A stretch of DNA of 64,000 bases from an uncultured Collinsella sp. GTDB lineage: Bacteria > Actinomycetota > Coriobacteriia > Coriobacteriales > Coriobacteriaceae. Position numbers and translations under genes: made by a program. Below the pieces are notes generated by a model. That model was not told the origin of the DNA. It searched no databases and saw only the letters and a list, made by a program, of their open reading frames with translations. Of this stretch, positions 42,483 to 49,527 are shown one piece after another (position 1 is the first letter of the stretch; the number at the start of each line of letters is the position of its first letter). Location of the stretch: contig CATZLI010000006.1 in assembly GCA_958421275.1 (NCBI GenBank), positions 62,001 to 126,000 on the forward strand. Direction: 5' to 3'.

Positions 42483-42980
42483 ATGAGGATTTTTAGCCCC
42501 AAACGATACGTTGCCTCGGTCGATCGCATCGACCTTGATACCCTGTGGGCCGACGGCAAACGCGCCATTCTGCTCGATCGCGATAACACCCTGGTGCCGC
42601 GCGACACTGAGCAGGTTCCCGCCGCGGTTTCCGCTTGGCTCGATACCGCCCGCGCCAAAGGCTTTAAGCTGTGCATGGTGTCCAACAACTGGCATCGCGA
42701 CCAGGTCATGAGCTCTGCACGCGAGCTGGGACTCGAGGCCATCAGCCACGCCATGAAGCCGGCGCCGTTTGCCCTCAAGGCGGGTCTTAAGCGCCTCGGC
42801 GCCACGGTCGACGAGGCGGTGCTGATCGGTGATCAGCTCTACACTGACGTGTGGAGCGGTAATTTCGCCGGCGTCGATACCATCCTGGTAAAGCCGCAGG
42901 CGACGCAGGACCTGTGGTATACGCAGATCTTCCGTATCTTTGAGCGCCGGGCCCTGCGCGACCTTCCCTGCGAGGAATAG
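42483..42980 (+). CDS. YqeG family HAD phosphatase
   Basis: The 165-residue protein is a HAD-superfamily phosphatase of subfamily IIIA (YqeG), related to mitochondrial phosphatidylglycerophosphatase GEP4. Motif I is ILLDRDNTLVPRD, motif II the serine/asparagine in CMVSNNW, motif III includes the Lys in AMKPAPFALKAGL and motif IV the aspartates in VLIGDQLYTDVWSGN. Its start lies two bases after the mltG stop with no clear ribosome-binding site, implying coupling. The substrate may be phosphatidylglycerophosphate, but this is inferred from distant relatives. Confidence 0.88.
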   Translation: MRIFSPKRYVASVDRIDLDTLWADGKRAILLDRDNTLVPRDTEQVPAAVSAWLDTARAKGFKLCMVSNNWHRDQVMSSARELGLEAISHAMKPAPFALKAGLKRLGATVDEAVLIGDQLYTDVWSGNFAGVDTILVKPQATQDLWYTQIFRIFERRALRDLPCEE

Positions 42981-42988
42981 GTCTCGCT

Positions 42989-43522
42989 ATGTCCCAGCAC
43001 ACCAAACACGGCTGCGACCATATCTTCTTTATCGGCTTTTTGGGCGCGGGCAAATCGACGCTCGCGCGCAACGTCGGAACCATGTTCAAGCGGCGTTTTA
43101 TCGATACCGACCGCCTGGTCGTGCGCCGTTGCGGCAAGTCGGTAACCGAGATTTTTGAGACCGAGGGTGAGGGTCGTTTTCGCGAGCTCGAGACCTCGGC
43201 GCTCCGTTCGCTCCAAAGCGAGCGCAGCCTGTTGGTTTCGTGCGGGGGCGGTATCGTCGAAACGCCGGTGAATATTGAGCTGATGCACGAAATGGGTACG
43301 TGCGTTTACCTCGAGGGCGACTTTGAGGATTCGATTCGCCAGATTCGTCGGTCCGACACGCGCCCCGATTTTCGCTCTCCCGAGCATGCCGCGCGCCTGT
43401 TTGAGCATCGCCGTCCGCTGTATCGCCAGGCCGCCGACCTTACCCTTGATATTCGCAACAAGTCCTTCGAGGACGTTTCCTACCTTTGTGCCGAGATGCT
43501 TTTGGAGCGTGGGCTGCTATGA
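42989..43522 (+). CDS. aroK: shikimate kinase
   Basis: Shikimate kinase phosphorylates shikimate in the aromatic amino acid pathway. The 177-residue protein has Walker A GFLGAGKSTLARNVG, the shikimate-binding IDTDRLVVRRCGKSVTEIF (DxD), the EGEGRFRELE motif with its conserved arginine, and SCGGGIVETP for the second binding loop. The C-terminal LEHRRPLYRQAA fits the lid region. All catalytic positions appear intact. It overlaps the aroB-like gene (ATGA). Confidence 0.94.
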   Translation: MSQHTKHGCDHIFFIGFLGAGKSTLARNVGTMFKRRFIDTDRLVVRRCGKSVTEIFETEGEGRFRELETSALRSLQSERSLLVSCGGGIVETPVNIELMHEMGTCVYLEGDFEDSIRQIRRSDTRPDFRSPEHAARLFEHRRPLYRQAADLTLDIRNKSFEDVSYLCAEMLLERGLL

Positions 43523-44628
43523 TTCGCCGTCAACTGATCAATTTCCAAAACCGCAGTGTCGATGTCCGCGTCGGATTGGGCGCGTTCGATGAGCTTTCGC
43601 GCATGTTTTCCTCGGCTGTGGGCAAGCCTAAGCGCGCGATGGTCGTTTGGAACGCCGACACGTCAGAGCGTTTTGGTGAGGTCGTCGAGCATGCGCTCGT
43701 CGACGCCGGCTTTGCCGTGTCGCTGCTTGTCCTCGATGTTTCGCCTGCCGGTGCTACGCTGGCCGATGCCGATACCGTCTTTGGCGCCCTTTCGGCTAAC
43801 GGCATTACCTGCGACGATCTCGTTGTCGCTGTCGGCGACACAGCGACCTGCTCGGTTGTTAGCTGGTGCGCCAACCAGTGGTGTGGCCGAACCGAGTGCG
43901 CGTTGCTGCCGACGACCTTCGATGCAATGCTCACGGTCGCGACGACCATGAAGCCGCTCGTCGCTTCGTCGGCCAATGCGCTTCCCGCCATCGCGTTCCG
44001 TCCCGAACCGGGCTTGGTCGTGTGTGACCTCGACCTTGTTCGCGAGGCGGACCCCGAGGACCTCAAGCTCGGCTATGTGGTACTTGTTGGCACCATGCTT
44101 TCGAGCAGTAAGTCCCGCTGGAATCAGTTTACTGAGACCGTCCCCGAGATCCTCGCGGGCGAGGAGGTCGCGCTCGTCAATGCCGTTCAATGGTCTCAGA
44201 CTGCCTGCAAGGACGTACTGATGGCCACGAACCCGAGCGCCCGCCATGCGCTCGATTTTGGCAAGACGGGGGAGCGTACCTTGCGCGCTTGCTTGGGCGA
44301 TGCCGCTTCGCAGGTCCCTGCCTACCAGCTGTTGTCCGAGGGCATGCGCTTTGAGGCGCGCCTAGCACATGATGCCTGCGACTTCGATATCGATTACGTC
44401 TTTGAGGTCGATGACTGCCTGGAGGACTTTGGTATCGAGGAACTTGCCTTCGATCTGGAGCCTGCCGCATATATCGAGGAGTTCCGCAAGCAGCAGTTCG
44501 CTCGCTCGAACCGCAGCATGTTGCCGCTGCCCGCGGCACTTGGCGCCATTCGTCTAACGAGCGTTGAGGACGAGGTTCTTGAGCGCCATGTTCACGCCTA
44601 CTTGGCTTCTCGCAAAGAACTTCTCTAA
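43519..44628 (+). CDS. AroB-like protein with a degenerate active site
   Basis: The 369-residue protein has the size and position of 3-dehydroquinate synthase and aligns with it (for example ALLPTTFDAMLTVAT for the usual VPTTLLAQVDSSVGG, and VVCDLDLV for VVDLDCL). The catalytic residues are missing. The GLAEVIKYG helix reads LGYVVLVG, so the metal-binding Glu and the catalytic Lys are lost (Tyr186, Leu189). The LNLGHTFGH motif reads LDFGKTGER (Lys249, Arg253). The HGEA motif is absent. The frame is intact, codon use is normal and it is coupled to aroK by an ATGA overlap, so it seems to be kept for another purpose. It is not called a pseudogene for that reason. Confidence 0.7.
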   Translation: MIRRQLINFQNRSVDVRVGLGAFDELSRMFSSAVGKPKRAMVVWNADTSERFGEVVEHALVDAGFAVSLLVLDVSPAGATLADADTVFGALSANGITCDDLVVAVGDTATCSVVSWCANQWCGRTECALLPTTFDAMLTVATTMKPLVASSANALPAIAFRPEPGLVVCDLDLVREADPEDLKLGYVVLVGTMLSSSKSRWNQFTETVPEILAGEEVALVNAVQWSQTACKDVLMATNPSARHALDFGKTGERTLRACLGDAASQVPAYQLLSEGMRFEARLAHDACDFDIDYVFEVDDCLEDFGIEELAFDLEPAAYIEEFRKQQFARSNRSMLPLPAALGAIRLTSVEDEVLERHVHAYLASRKELL

Positions 44629-44664
44629 GATTTATTGACATCCATCGTCTTTCGTATCATGTTG

Positions 44665-44735
44665 AGGGGCGGGTTTTCAATCGGTTGCGGATCGCATGCG
44701 ATTCCGTCGTTCGGTTGAGACCCGTCCCGTCTTTA
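44665..44735 (+). other. long imperfect hairpin upstream of pepP
   Basis: Nested pairings include GGGCGGG with CCCGTCCC, CAATCG with CGGTTG, CGGA with TCCG and TCGCA with TGCGA, centred near 44697. Together they make a ~70-nt imperfect stem just after aroB and before the pepP ribosome-binding site. It may be a weak terminator (GTCTTTAT follows) or a structured leader. Confidence 0.5.
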
Positions 44736-44760
44736 TAGAGACAATAAGAAAGGAATCTGC

Positions 44761-45891
44761 ATGTCTGAGTTTGCTGCCGGTCCTGCCGGTCGTATCGAAC
44801 GTGTCCGTGCCCTGATGGTCGAGCGCGGCTACGACGCTATCGTGGTACGCGACGAGGCCAATCTTCGTTGGCTCACGGGCGTGAAGGGCGTCTTCGACTA
44901 CACCTTCGAGTTCCCGCATGCGGCGTTTATTACGGCTGACCAGTGCCTGTTCCATACCGACTCGCGCTACCTCAACAGCTTTGAGGAGAACACGCCCGCC
45001 GGCAGCCCCTGGGTCTACGACATGGACGAGGGCACCATCCCCGGTTGGGTCGCCGGCAAGATTGCAGCCAACAAGTGCCGCGTCTGCGCTGTCGAGGACG
45101 ATATGCAGATCAACTTCTACCAGGGCATTCAGCGTGGTCTGGAGGATCGTTCCGTCGCCTGCATGCTGCCGCTGATGCACGACGACATCCGCAAGATGCG
45201 CGCCATCAAGGACGCCGAGGAGATCGAGCTCATGCGCCATGCGCAGTCGATCACCGATGCCGCCTTCCAGCACATGCTCGGGTTTATTAAGCCCGGTATG
45301 ACCGAGAAGCAGGTTCGCAACGAGCTCGAGAACTTTATGTTCGCCAACGGCGCCGATAGCCTTGCCTTTGGCTCCATCGTGGCGAGCGGTCCCAACACCG
45401 CCAACCCGCATGCCGTGCCGAGCGACCGCGTGATCGAGAAGGGCGATTTCGTTCTTATGGATTACGGCGCGGGCTACTGTGATTACCGCTCCGACATGAC
45501 ACGCACCGTCGTGATGGGCGAGCCCACGCAGGAGCAGCTCGACCTGTACGCACTCGTGCGCCGCACGCACGAGGAATGCGTCGCCGCCATCCATCCGGGC
45601 GTCGAGGGCAACGACATCTTCAAGCTCTCCAAGAAGATCATCGGCGATGCCGGTTATGGCGATTACTACAACCATGGCCTGGGCCACGGCGTTGGTATCG
45701 ACATCCACGAGCTGCCCAACTTCAACCGTAGCAAGAACACCATCGAGATCGGCTCGGTTATCACCATGGAGCCCGGCGTGTATCTGCCCGGTGTGGGCGG
45801 CGTGCGTCTGGAGGACTACGGCGTGGTCACCGAGAACGGCTACGAGCCCTTCACCAAGACTCCGCACGACCTGCACGTCATCGATTGCTAG
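44761..45891 (+). CDS. pepP: Xaa-Pro aminopeptidase (M24B family)
   Basis: The 376-residue protein is an M24 metallopeptidase that removes N-terminal residues preceding proline. All five metal ligands of the pita-bread fold are visible: Asp in MDYGAGYCDYRSDMTR (two), His in GHGVGIDIHELPN, Glu in ITMEPGVYLPG and Glu in VRLEDYGVVTENG. The N-terminal creatinase-like domain (residues 1-130) includes VRDEANLRWLTGVKG. GAAAGGA precedes the ATG. Placement just before efp is widespread in bacteria. A proline-dipeptidase activity is also possible. Confidence 0.92.
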   Translation: MSEFAAGPAGRIERVRALMVERGYDAIVVRDEANLRWLTGVKGVFDYTFEFPHAAFITADQCLFHTDSRYLNSFEENTPAGSPWVYDMDEGTIPGWVAGKIAANKCRVCAVEDDMQINFYQGIQRGLEDRSVACMLPLMHDDIRKMRAIKDAEEIELMRHAQSITDAAFQHMLGFIKPGMTEKQVRNELENFMFANGADSLAFGSIVASGPNTANPHAVPSDRVIEKGDFVLMDYGAGYCDYRSDMTRTVVMGEPTQEQLDLYALVRRTHEECVAAIHPGVEGNDIFKLSKKIIGDAGYGDYYNHGLGHGVGIDIHELPNFNRSKNTIEIGSVITMEPGVYLPGVGGVRLEDYGVVTENGYEPFTKTPHDLHVIDC

Positions 45892-45914
45892 CCCATTTCG
45901 ATAGATTTTTGGGG

Positions 45915-45956
45915 CGGGGCGTCCGGATCGATTCGGACGCCCCGCGTTCTCTTTTT
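45915..45956 (+). terminator. terminator after pepP
   Basis: CGGGGCGTCCG (45915-45925) pairs with CGGACGCCCCG (45934-45944), followed by CGTTCTCTTTTT. It separates pepP from the efp transcription unit. Confidence 0.85.
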
Positions 45957-45987
45957 ATGCGCTCGCTGCAGGCGCCGTCAGCAAGTG

Positions 45988-45993
45988 TATAAT
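45988..45993 (+). promoter_or_regulatory. efp promoter -10 box
   Basis: A perfect TATAAT lies 57 bp upstream of the efp start. No consensus -35 box is found at the correct distance, so only the -10 element is claimed. Confidence 0.5.
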
Positions 45994-46050
45994 TTCGGTC
46001 GTATGTAATTTGGACGCTTGTGCGTTCTGCCCATAACAAGAAAGGTCGCT

Positions 46051-46614
46051 ATGCCTACCATTTCTACCGCCGACTTCAAGAACGGCCTCGGTCTCCGCAT
46101 CAAGGACAAGGTCTACACCATCGTCGAGTTCCAGCATGTCAAGCCGGGCAAGGGCGGCGCGTTTGTGCGCTACAAGACCCGCGACATCAAGAGCGGCCGT
46201 GTCGTCGAGAACACCTGCAACGCCGGCACCAAGTTCGAGAGCGTCATGCTCACCACCCGTGAGTTCCAGTACCTCTACAACGATGGCGCCGACTACATCT
46301 TCATGGACAACGAGACCTATGAGCAGGTTCCCGTTCCCGAGGACATGGTGGGCGAGAACTCCAAGTGGCTGCGCGAGAACGACATCTGCCAGCTGCTCTT
46401 TGCCGACGATGAGCTCATGGGCGTGACCCCGCCGATGTTCATCGAGACCACCATCGTCCAGACCGACCCGGGCTTTAAGGGCGACACCGTCCAGGGTTCC
46501 ACCAAGCCGGCCACGATTGACACCGGCGCTGTCATCCAGGTCCCCATGTACCTCAACGAGGGCGAGGTCATCAAGGTTGACACCCGCGACGGCAAGTTCG
46601 TCTCCCGCGTCTAG
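46051..46614 (+). CDS. efp: translation elongation factor P
   Basis: EF-P relieves ribosome stalling at polyproline. The 187-residue protein has the KOW-like domain I with the tip lysine in FQHVKPGKGGAFVRYK, the central OB domain and the C-terminal OB domain ending PMYLNEGEVIKVDTRDGKF. The tip sequence PGKGGAF carries Lys, so modification by an EpmA-like or YmfI-like pathway is possible, but none is encoded here. ATG 46051 has AAAGG upstream. It is the first gene of the efp-asp23-nusB-xseB-tlyA-nadK-recN run, the Bacillus order apart from missing genes. Confidence 0.97.
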   Translation: MPTISTADFKNGLGLRIKDKVYTIVEFQHVKPGKGGAFVRYKTRDIKSGRVVENTCNAGTKFESVMLTTREFQYLYNDGADYIFMDNETYEQVPVPEDMVGENSKWLRENDICQLLFADDELMGVTPPMFIETTIVQTDPGFKGDTVQGSTKPATIDTGAVIQVPMYLNEGEVIKVDTRDGKFVSRV

Positions 46615-46638
46615 CAACCAACTCTTCTAGGAGGACTC

Positions 46639-47001
46639 ATGCCCCAGGAAATCAAGATTGACGGCATCGGCATTTCGCCCGATGTTCTGACCGCCATCGT
46701 CTCGCGCGCCGTGTCGGATGTCGAGGGCATCGCCTCCGTTGGCGTCAAGGACCTTGCCACCAACCTTGTCTCCATGATGCTCTCGTCCAAGGCCCCGGCT
46801 TCCGAGCCGGCGGTCGAGGCCGAGGTCGTCGGCGACAAGCTCGCACTCACCGTGCGTGTCGTGGTGTTCTTTGGCTATCCGTTCAAGAAGCTCGCCGAGG
46901 CCGTTCGCGCCGCCGTGGTCGCTGCCATCGATGCTCAGGTGGGCGTCGAGGTCGAGCGCGTTGACGTTTGCATCGACGGTCTCGTTTTCCCCAAGGAGTA
47001 A
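46639..47001 (+). CDS. Asp23/Gls24 family protein (YqhY-like)
   Basis: The 120-residue protein is a second Asp23/Gls24 family member. It begins QEIKIDGIGISPDVLTAIVS, followed by VEGIASVG and an amphipathic helical C-terminal part (FGYPFKKLAEAVRAAVVAAI). The place between efp and nusB equals that of yqhY in Bacillus, which is linked to acetyl-CoA carboxylase control there; accB and accC are absent here. TAGGAGG precedes the ATG. Confidence 0.85.
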   Translation: MPQEIKIDGIGISPDVLTAIVSRAVSDVEGIASVGVKDLATNLVSMMLSSKAPASEPAVEAEVVGDKLALTVRVVVFFGYPFKKLAEAVRAAVVAAIDAQVGVEVERVDVCIDGLVFPKE

Positions 47002-47004
47002 CCT

Positions 47005-47589
47005 TTGAGCCTTAAGGTTTATCGCGGGCGCACGCTTGCCCGCAGTCAGGCGCTACAGTTGCTGTTCCAGGCCGAGGCCACGGACAGTCCGCTCGAGCGC
47101 GTCCTCGAGGGCGATTTCCTGATCTCGAAGGGTCCCCTCGACCCCTATGCGCTGGAGCTTTGCCGCGGTGCCTACGAGCATATCGATCGTATCGACTGTG
47201 CCCTGCGCGCCGTCGCCAAGAACTGGGATCTTATGCGCATGCCCGGCGCCGACCGCAATTTGCTGCGTATCGCCGTCTATGAGATGCGCTTCCTCACCGA
47301 CGAGGAGGTCTCGGACGCCATCGTAATCAACGAGGCCGTCGAGCTTGCCAAGGCCTATGGCACCGACCAGTCCGCTTCGTTCGTCAACGGCGTGCTGGGC
47401 AAGATTGCTCGCAGCGAGGAGCTGCCAGGCGAGGACCTGTACCAGGAGCTGCTGGCCGAAGATCGCGCTCGCGAGGAGGCGCAGGCTGCCGAGGCTGCCG
47501 CCAAGGTTGCGGTTGCCCAAGCTGAGGCTGGCGTGCTGGCCGAGGATGCGGACGCCGCCGAGGCTGTTGTCGACTCCGTCGAGGAGTAG
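47005..47589 (+). CDS. nusB: transcription antitermination factor NusB
   Basis: NusB joins NusE (S10) on boxA RNA to prevent early termination in rRNA operons. The ~135-residue helical core is seen in GRTLARSQALQLLFQAEAT, LLRIAVYEMRFLTDEEVSDA and VINEAVELAKAYGTDQSASF. An additional ~55-residue acidic, Ala/Glu-rich C-terminal tail is present, absent from E. coli NusB. The start is TTG 47005, six bases after AAGGAG in the end of the previous gene. xseB follows two bases after the stop. Confidence 0.94.
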   Translation: MSLKVYRGRTLARSQALQLLFQAEATDSPLERVLEGDFLISKGPLDPYALELCRGAYEHIDRIDCALRAVAKNWDLMRMPGADRNLLRIAVYEMRFLTDEEVSDAIVINEAVELAKAYGTDQSASFVNGVLGKIARSEELPGEDLYQELLAEDRAREEAQAAEAAAKVAVAQAEAGVLAEDADAAEAVVDSVEE

Positions 47590-47591
47590 CC

Positions 47592-47831
47592 ATGCCAGAG
47601 GGTTCTGTCCGTAACTTTGATGAGATCTCGGACCGTCTGGATCAGATCATCGCTACCGTTCGCTCCAAGGATACCTCCTTGGAGCGTTCGCTCGATTTGT
47701 TTGACGAAGCGATTGAGCTGGGCTCCCGCGCGGTCGATATGGTCGACAAGTTTGAGTTGACGCCGCGTGAGGCCGACAAGCTCGAGCAAGAATACGATGA
47801 GGATGCGACAAACGAATCCCAGGATAGCTAG
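47592..47831 (+). CDS. xseB: exodeoxyribonuclease VII small subunit
   Basis: The 79-residue protein matches XseB, the small subunit of exonuclease VII. It has FDEISDRLDQIIATVRSKDT and SLERSLDLFDEAIELGSRA, two helices that form the coiled-coil hairpin binding XseA. The large subunit gene xseA, normally immediately upstream, is missing from this window. The enzyme needs both subunits, so xseA must lie elsewhere or be lost. Confidence 0.85.
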   Translation: MPEGSVRNFDEISDRLDQIIATVRSKDTSLERSLDLFDEAIELGSRAVDMVDKFELTPREADKLEQEYDEDATNESQDS

Positions 47832-47866
47832 GCCGCATCTCCGGATACGAATGGTTGATGGCATTC

Positions 47867-48670
47867 ATGAAACGCGTGCGTCTTGATGACGAACTGATTT
47901 CACAGGGCATCTGCGCCGATCGCGCGGATGCCCTTCGCACTCTTATGGCCGGCTTGGTCTCGAGTGGCGGTGAGCGCTTGACTTCGCCGGGCCTTAAGGT
48001 GATCCCGGGGCTGCCGCTGCACGTGAAGGGGCGCATTCCCTATGTTGGCCGCGGTGGTCTTAAGCTCGAAGGCGCGCTTGATGCGTTTGGCATCAATCCG
48101 ACGGGCCTTGCCTGTTTGGATGTGGGCTGCTCTACCGGCGGTTTTACCGATTGCCTGCTCAAGCGCGGAGCTGCGACCGTTGTCTCTGTGGACGTGGGTC
48201 ACGCCCAGTTCGATTGGTCGTTGCGTCAGGACGATCGCGTGACGCTGCATGAGCGCACAAACATGACGCAGCTGCCTGAGCTTGGCTATACCGGCGCCAT
48301 CGACCTGGCTGTGTGTGATGTCTCGTTTACCAGCATCGCGAATATTATCGATGCGGTACTGGCGTGCCTCGCGCCTACGGGTGCATTCTGCACGCTCGTA
48401 AAGCCGCAGTTTGAGGCTCCGGCGGCGCTGGTGGGCGAGGGCGGCATTGTGACCGATCCCGCCGTGCGCCGTGATACACTCGTTGCGGCAGTTGAACTCT
48501 TTGCCTCTAAGGGGCTGTTCCCGGTCGATGTGTGCGTGTCGCCCATTCATGGTGCCAAGGGAAACGTTGAGTTTTTCCTGTACGGCACGAGATTTGACTC
48601 TGGCGACCGCCCGCAAGACGAGTTGCAATCTCAGGTATCGGTTTTGAGCGAGAAAGCTGCAACGCTATGA
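47867..48670 (+). CDS. tlyA: TlyA family RNA 2'-O-methyltransferase
   Basis: The 267-residue protein has an N-terminal S4 domain (RLDDELISQGICADRADALR) and a C-terminal FtsJ-type SAM methyltransferase domain with GGLKLEGALDAFGINPTGLACLD leading into GCSTGGFTDCLLKRGA; DVGHAQFDW follows. TlyA methylates ribose in 16S and 23S rRNA in mycobacteria, and its presence governs capreomycin sensitivity there. ATG 47867 is favoured; ATG 47858 and TTG 47855 are in frame. The stop overlaps nadK (ATGA), as in many Gram-positive bacteria. Confidence 0.92.
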   Translation: MKRVRLDDELISQGICADRADALRTLMAGLVSSGGERLTSPGLKVIPGLPLHVKGRIPYVGRGGLKLEGALDAFGINPTGLACLDVGCSTGGFTDCLLKRGAATVVSVDVGHAQFDWSLRQDDRVTLHERTNMTQLPELGYTGAIDLAVCDVSFTSIANIIDAVLACLAPTGAFCTLVKPQFEAPAALVGEGGIVTDPAVRRDTLVAAVELFASKGLFPVDVCVSPIHGAKGNVEFFLYGTRFDSGDRPQDELQSQVSVLSEKAATL

Positions 48671-49527
48671 AGGTCTTTCTGGTTCCCAATTACTACAAGC
48701 AAGAGGCGGTCGAGAGCGGCCTGATGATCGAGCTTTGGCTGACGCGCCAGGGCTATGAGGTCGCATGGGCTGCCGACCAGCGATCCAAGATTCAGAGCAC
48801 GCCTGATATTGACGGCTCCGATCTGGTCATTACGCTCGGCGGCGACGGTACGTTGCTGCGCGCTGCCCGCATCCTCAACCATCGCGAGATTCCCATCCTC
48901 GGTCTTTCCTATGGTCACCTGGGCTTTTTGACGGCTGCGAGTCCCGAGGAGCGCGACATTCTGCAGGTCGTGAGCGACGCCCTGTCCGGCGAGCTGCATG
49001 TGAGCCGTCGCGCTACCATCGCCGCGGATATCGTGTCCGTGCGCGAAGACGGTACGAAGGATGTCGTGCGCACCTTCGCCCTCAACGACATGGCGCTTAC
49101 CCGCGGTCCGCTGTCCGATATGGTCGAGTTCGACATCACGGTGTCGGGCCACCATATCGACCGACTGCGTGGCGACGGCGTGGTCGTGTCCACGGCGACT
49201 GGTTCTACGGGTTACGCGCTCAGTGCCGGTGGCCCCATCGTGAGCCCCGACTATACGGGCATGGTCTGCGTACCCATTGCGCCGCACACCATTCAGGCCC
49301 GTGCCTTCTTGACTTCGCCGAGTGATGTCGTCGAAATCTTTATGTCCGATGACCGTCCGAGCGTTCCGGCGATCGCTATCGATGGGCAGTTTATTACCTG
49401 TGATGGCACCGTTGAGAGCGTGGCTGTGCGCCGCGGGCCCGGTGATGTGCTGCTGCTGGATTACGGCCCCGAGAGCTTCTATAACTCGGTGAGCCGCGTA
49501 TTCTACGGAGTCCGTCATGATCGATGA
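48667..49527 (+). CDS. nadK: NAD kinase
   Basis: NadK phosphorylates NAD to NADP. The 286-residue protein has the Gly-rich motif ITLGGDGTLLRAAR with its catalytic Asp, the NE-containing segment FALNDMALTRGPLSD and the conserved VSTATGSTGYALSAGGPIVS. Length is typical. It is coupled to tlyA at its start and overlaps recN by 11 bp at its end. Confidence 0.96.
   Translation: MKVFLVPNYYKQEAVESGLMIELWLTRQGYEVAWAADQRSKIQSTPDIDGSDLVITLGGDGTLLRAARILNHREIPILGLSYGHLGFLTAASPEERDILQVVSDALSGELHVSRRATIAADIVSVREDGTKDVVRTFALNDMALTRGPLSDMVEFDITVSGHHIDRLRGDGVVVSTATGSTGYALSAGGPIVSPDYTGMVCVPIAPHTIQARAFLTSPSDVVEIFMSDDRPSVPAIAIDGQFITCDGTVESVAVRRGPGDVLLLDYGPESFYNSVSRVFYGVRHDR

Noticed and set aside
44635..44660. 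TTGACA/TATCAT as the pepP promoter
   Set aside because: The spacer is only 14 bp, too short for efficient recognition. It may still contribute but was not listed as a promoter.
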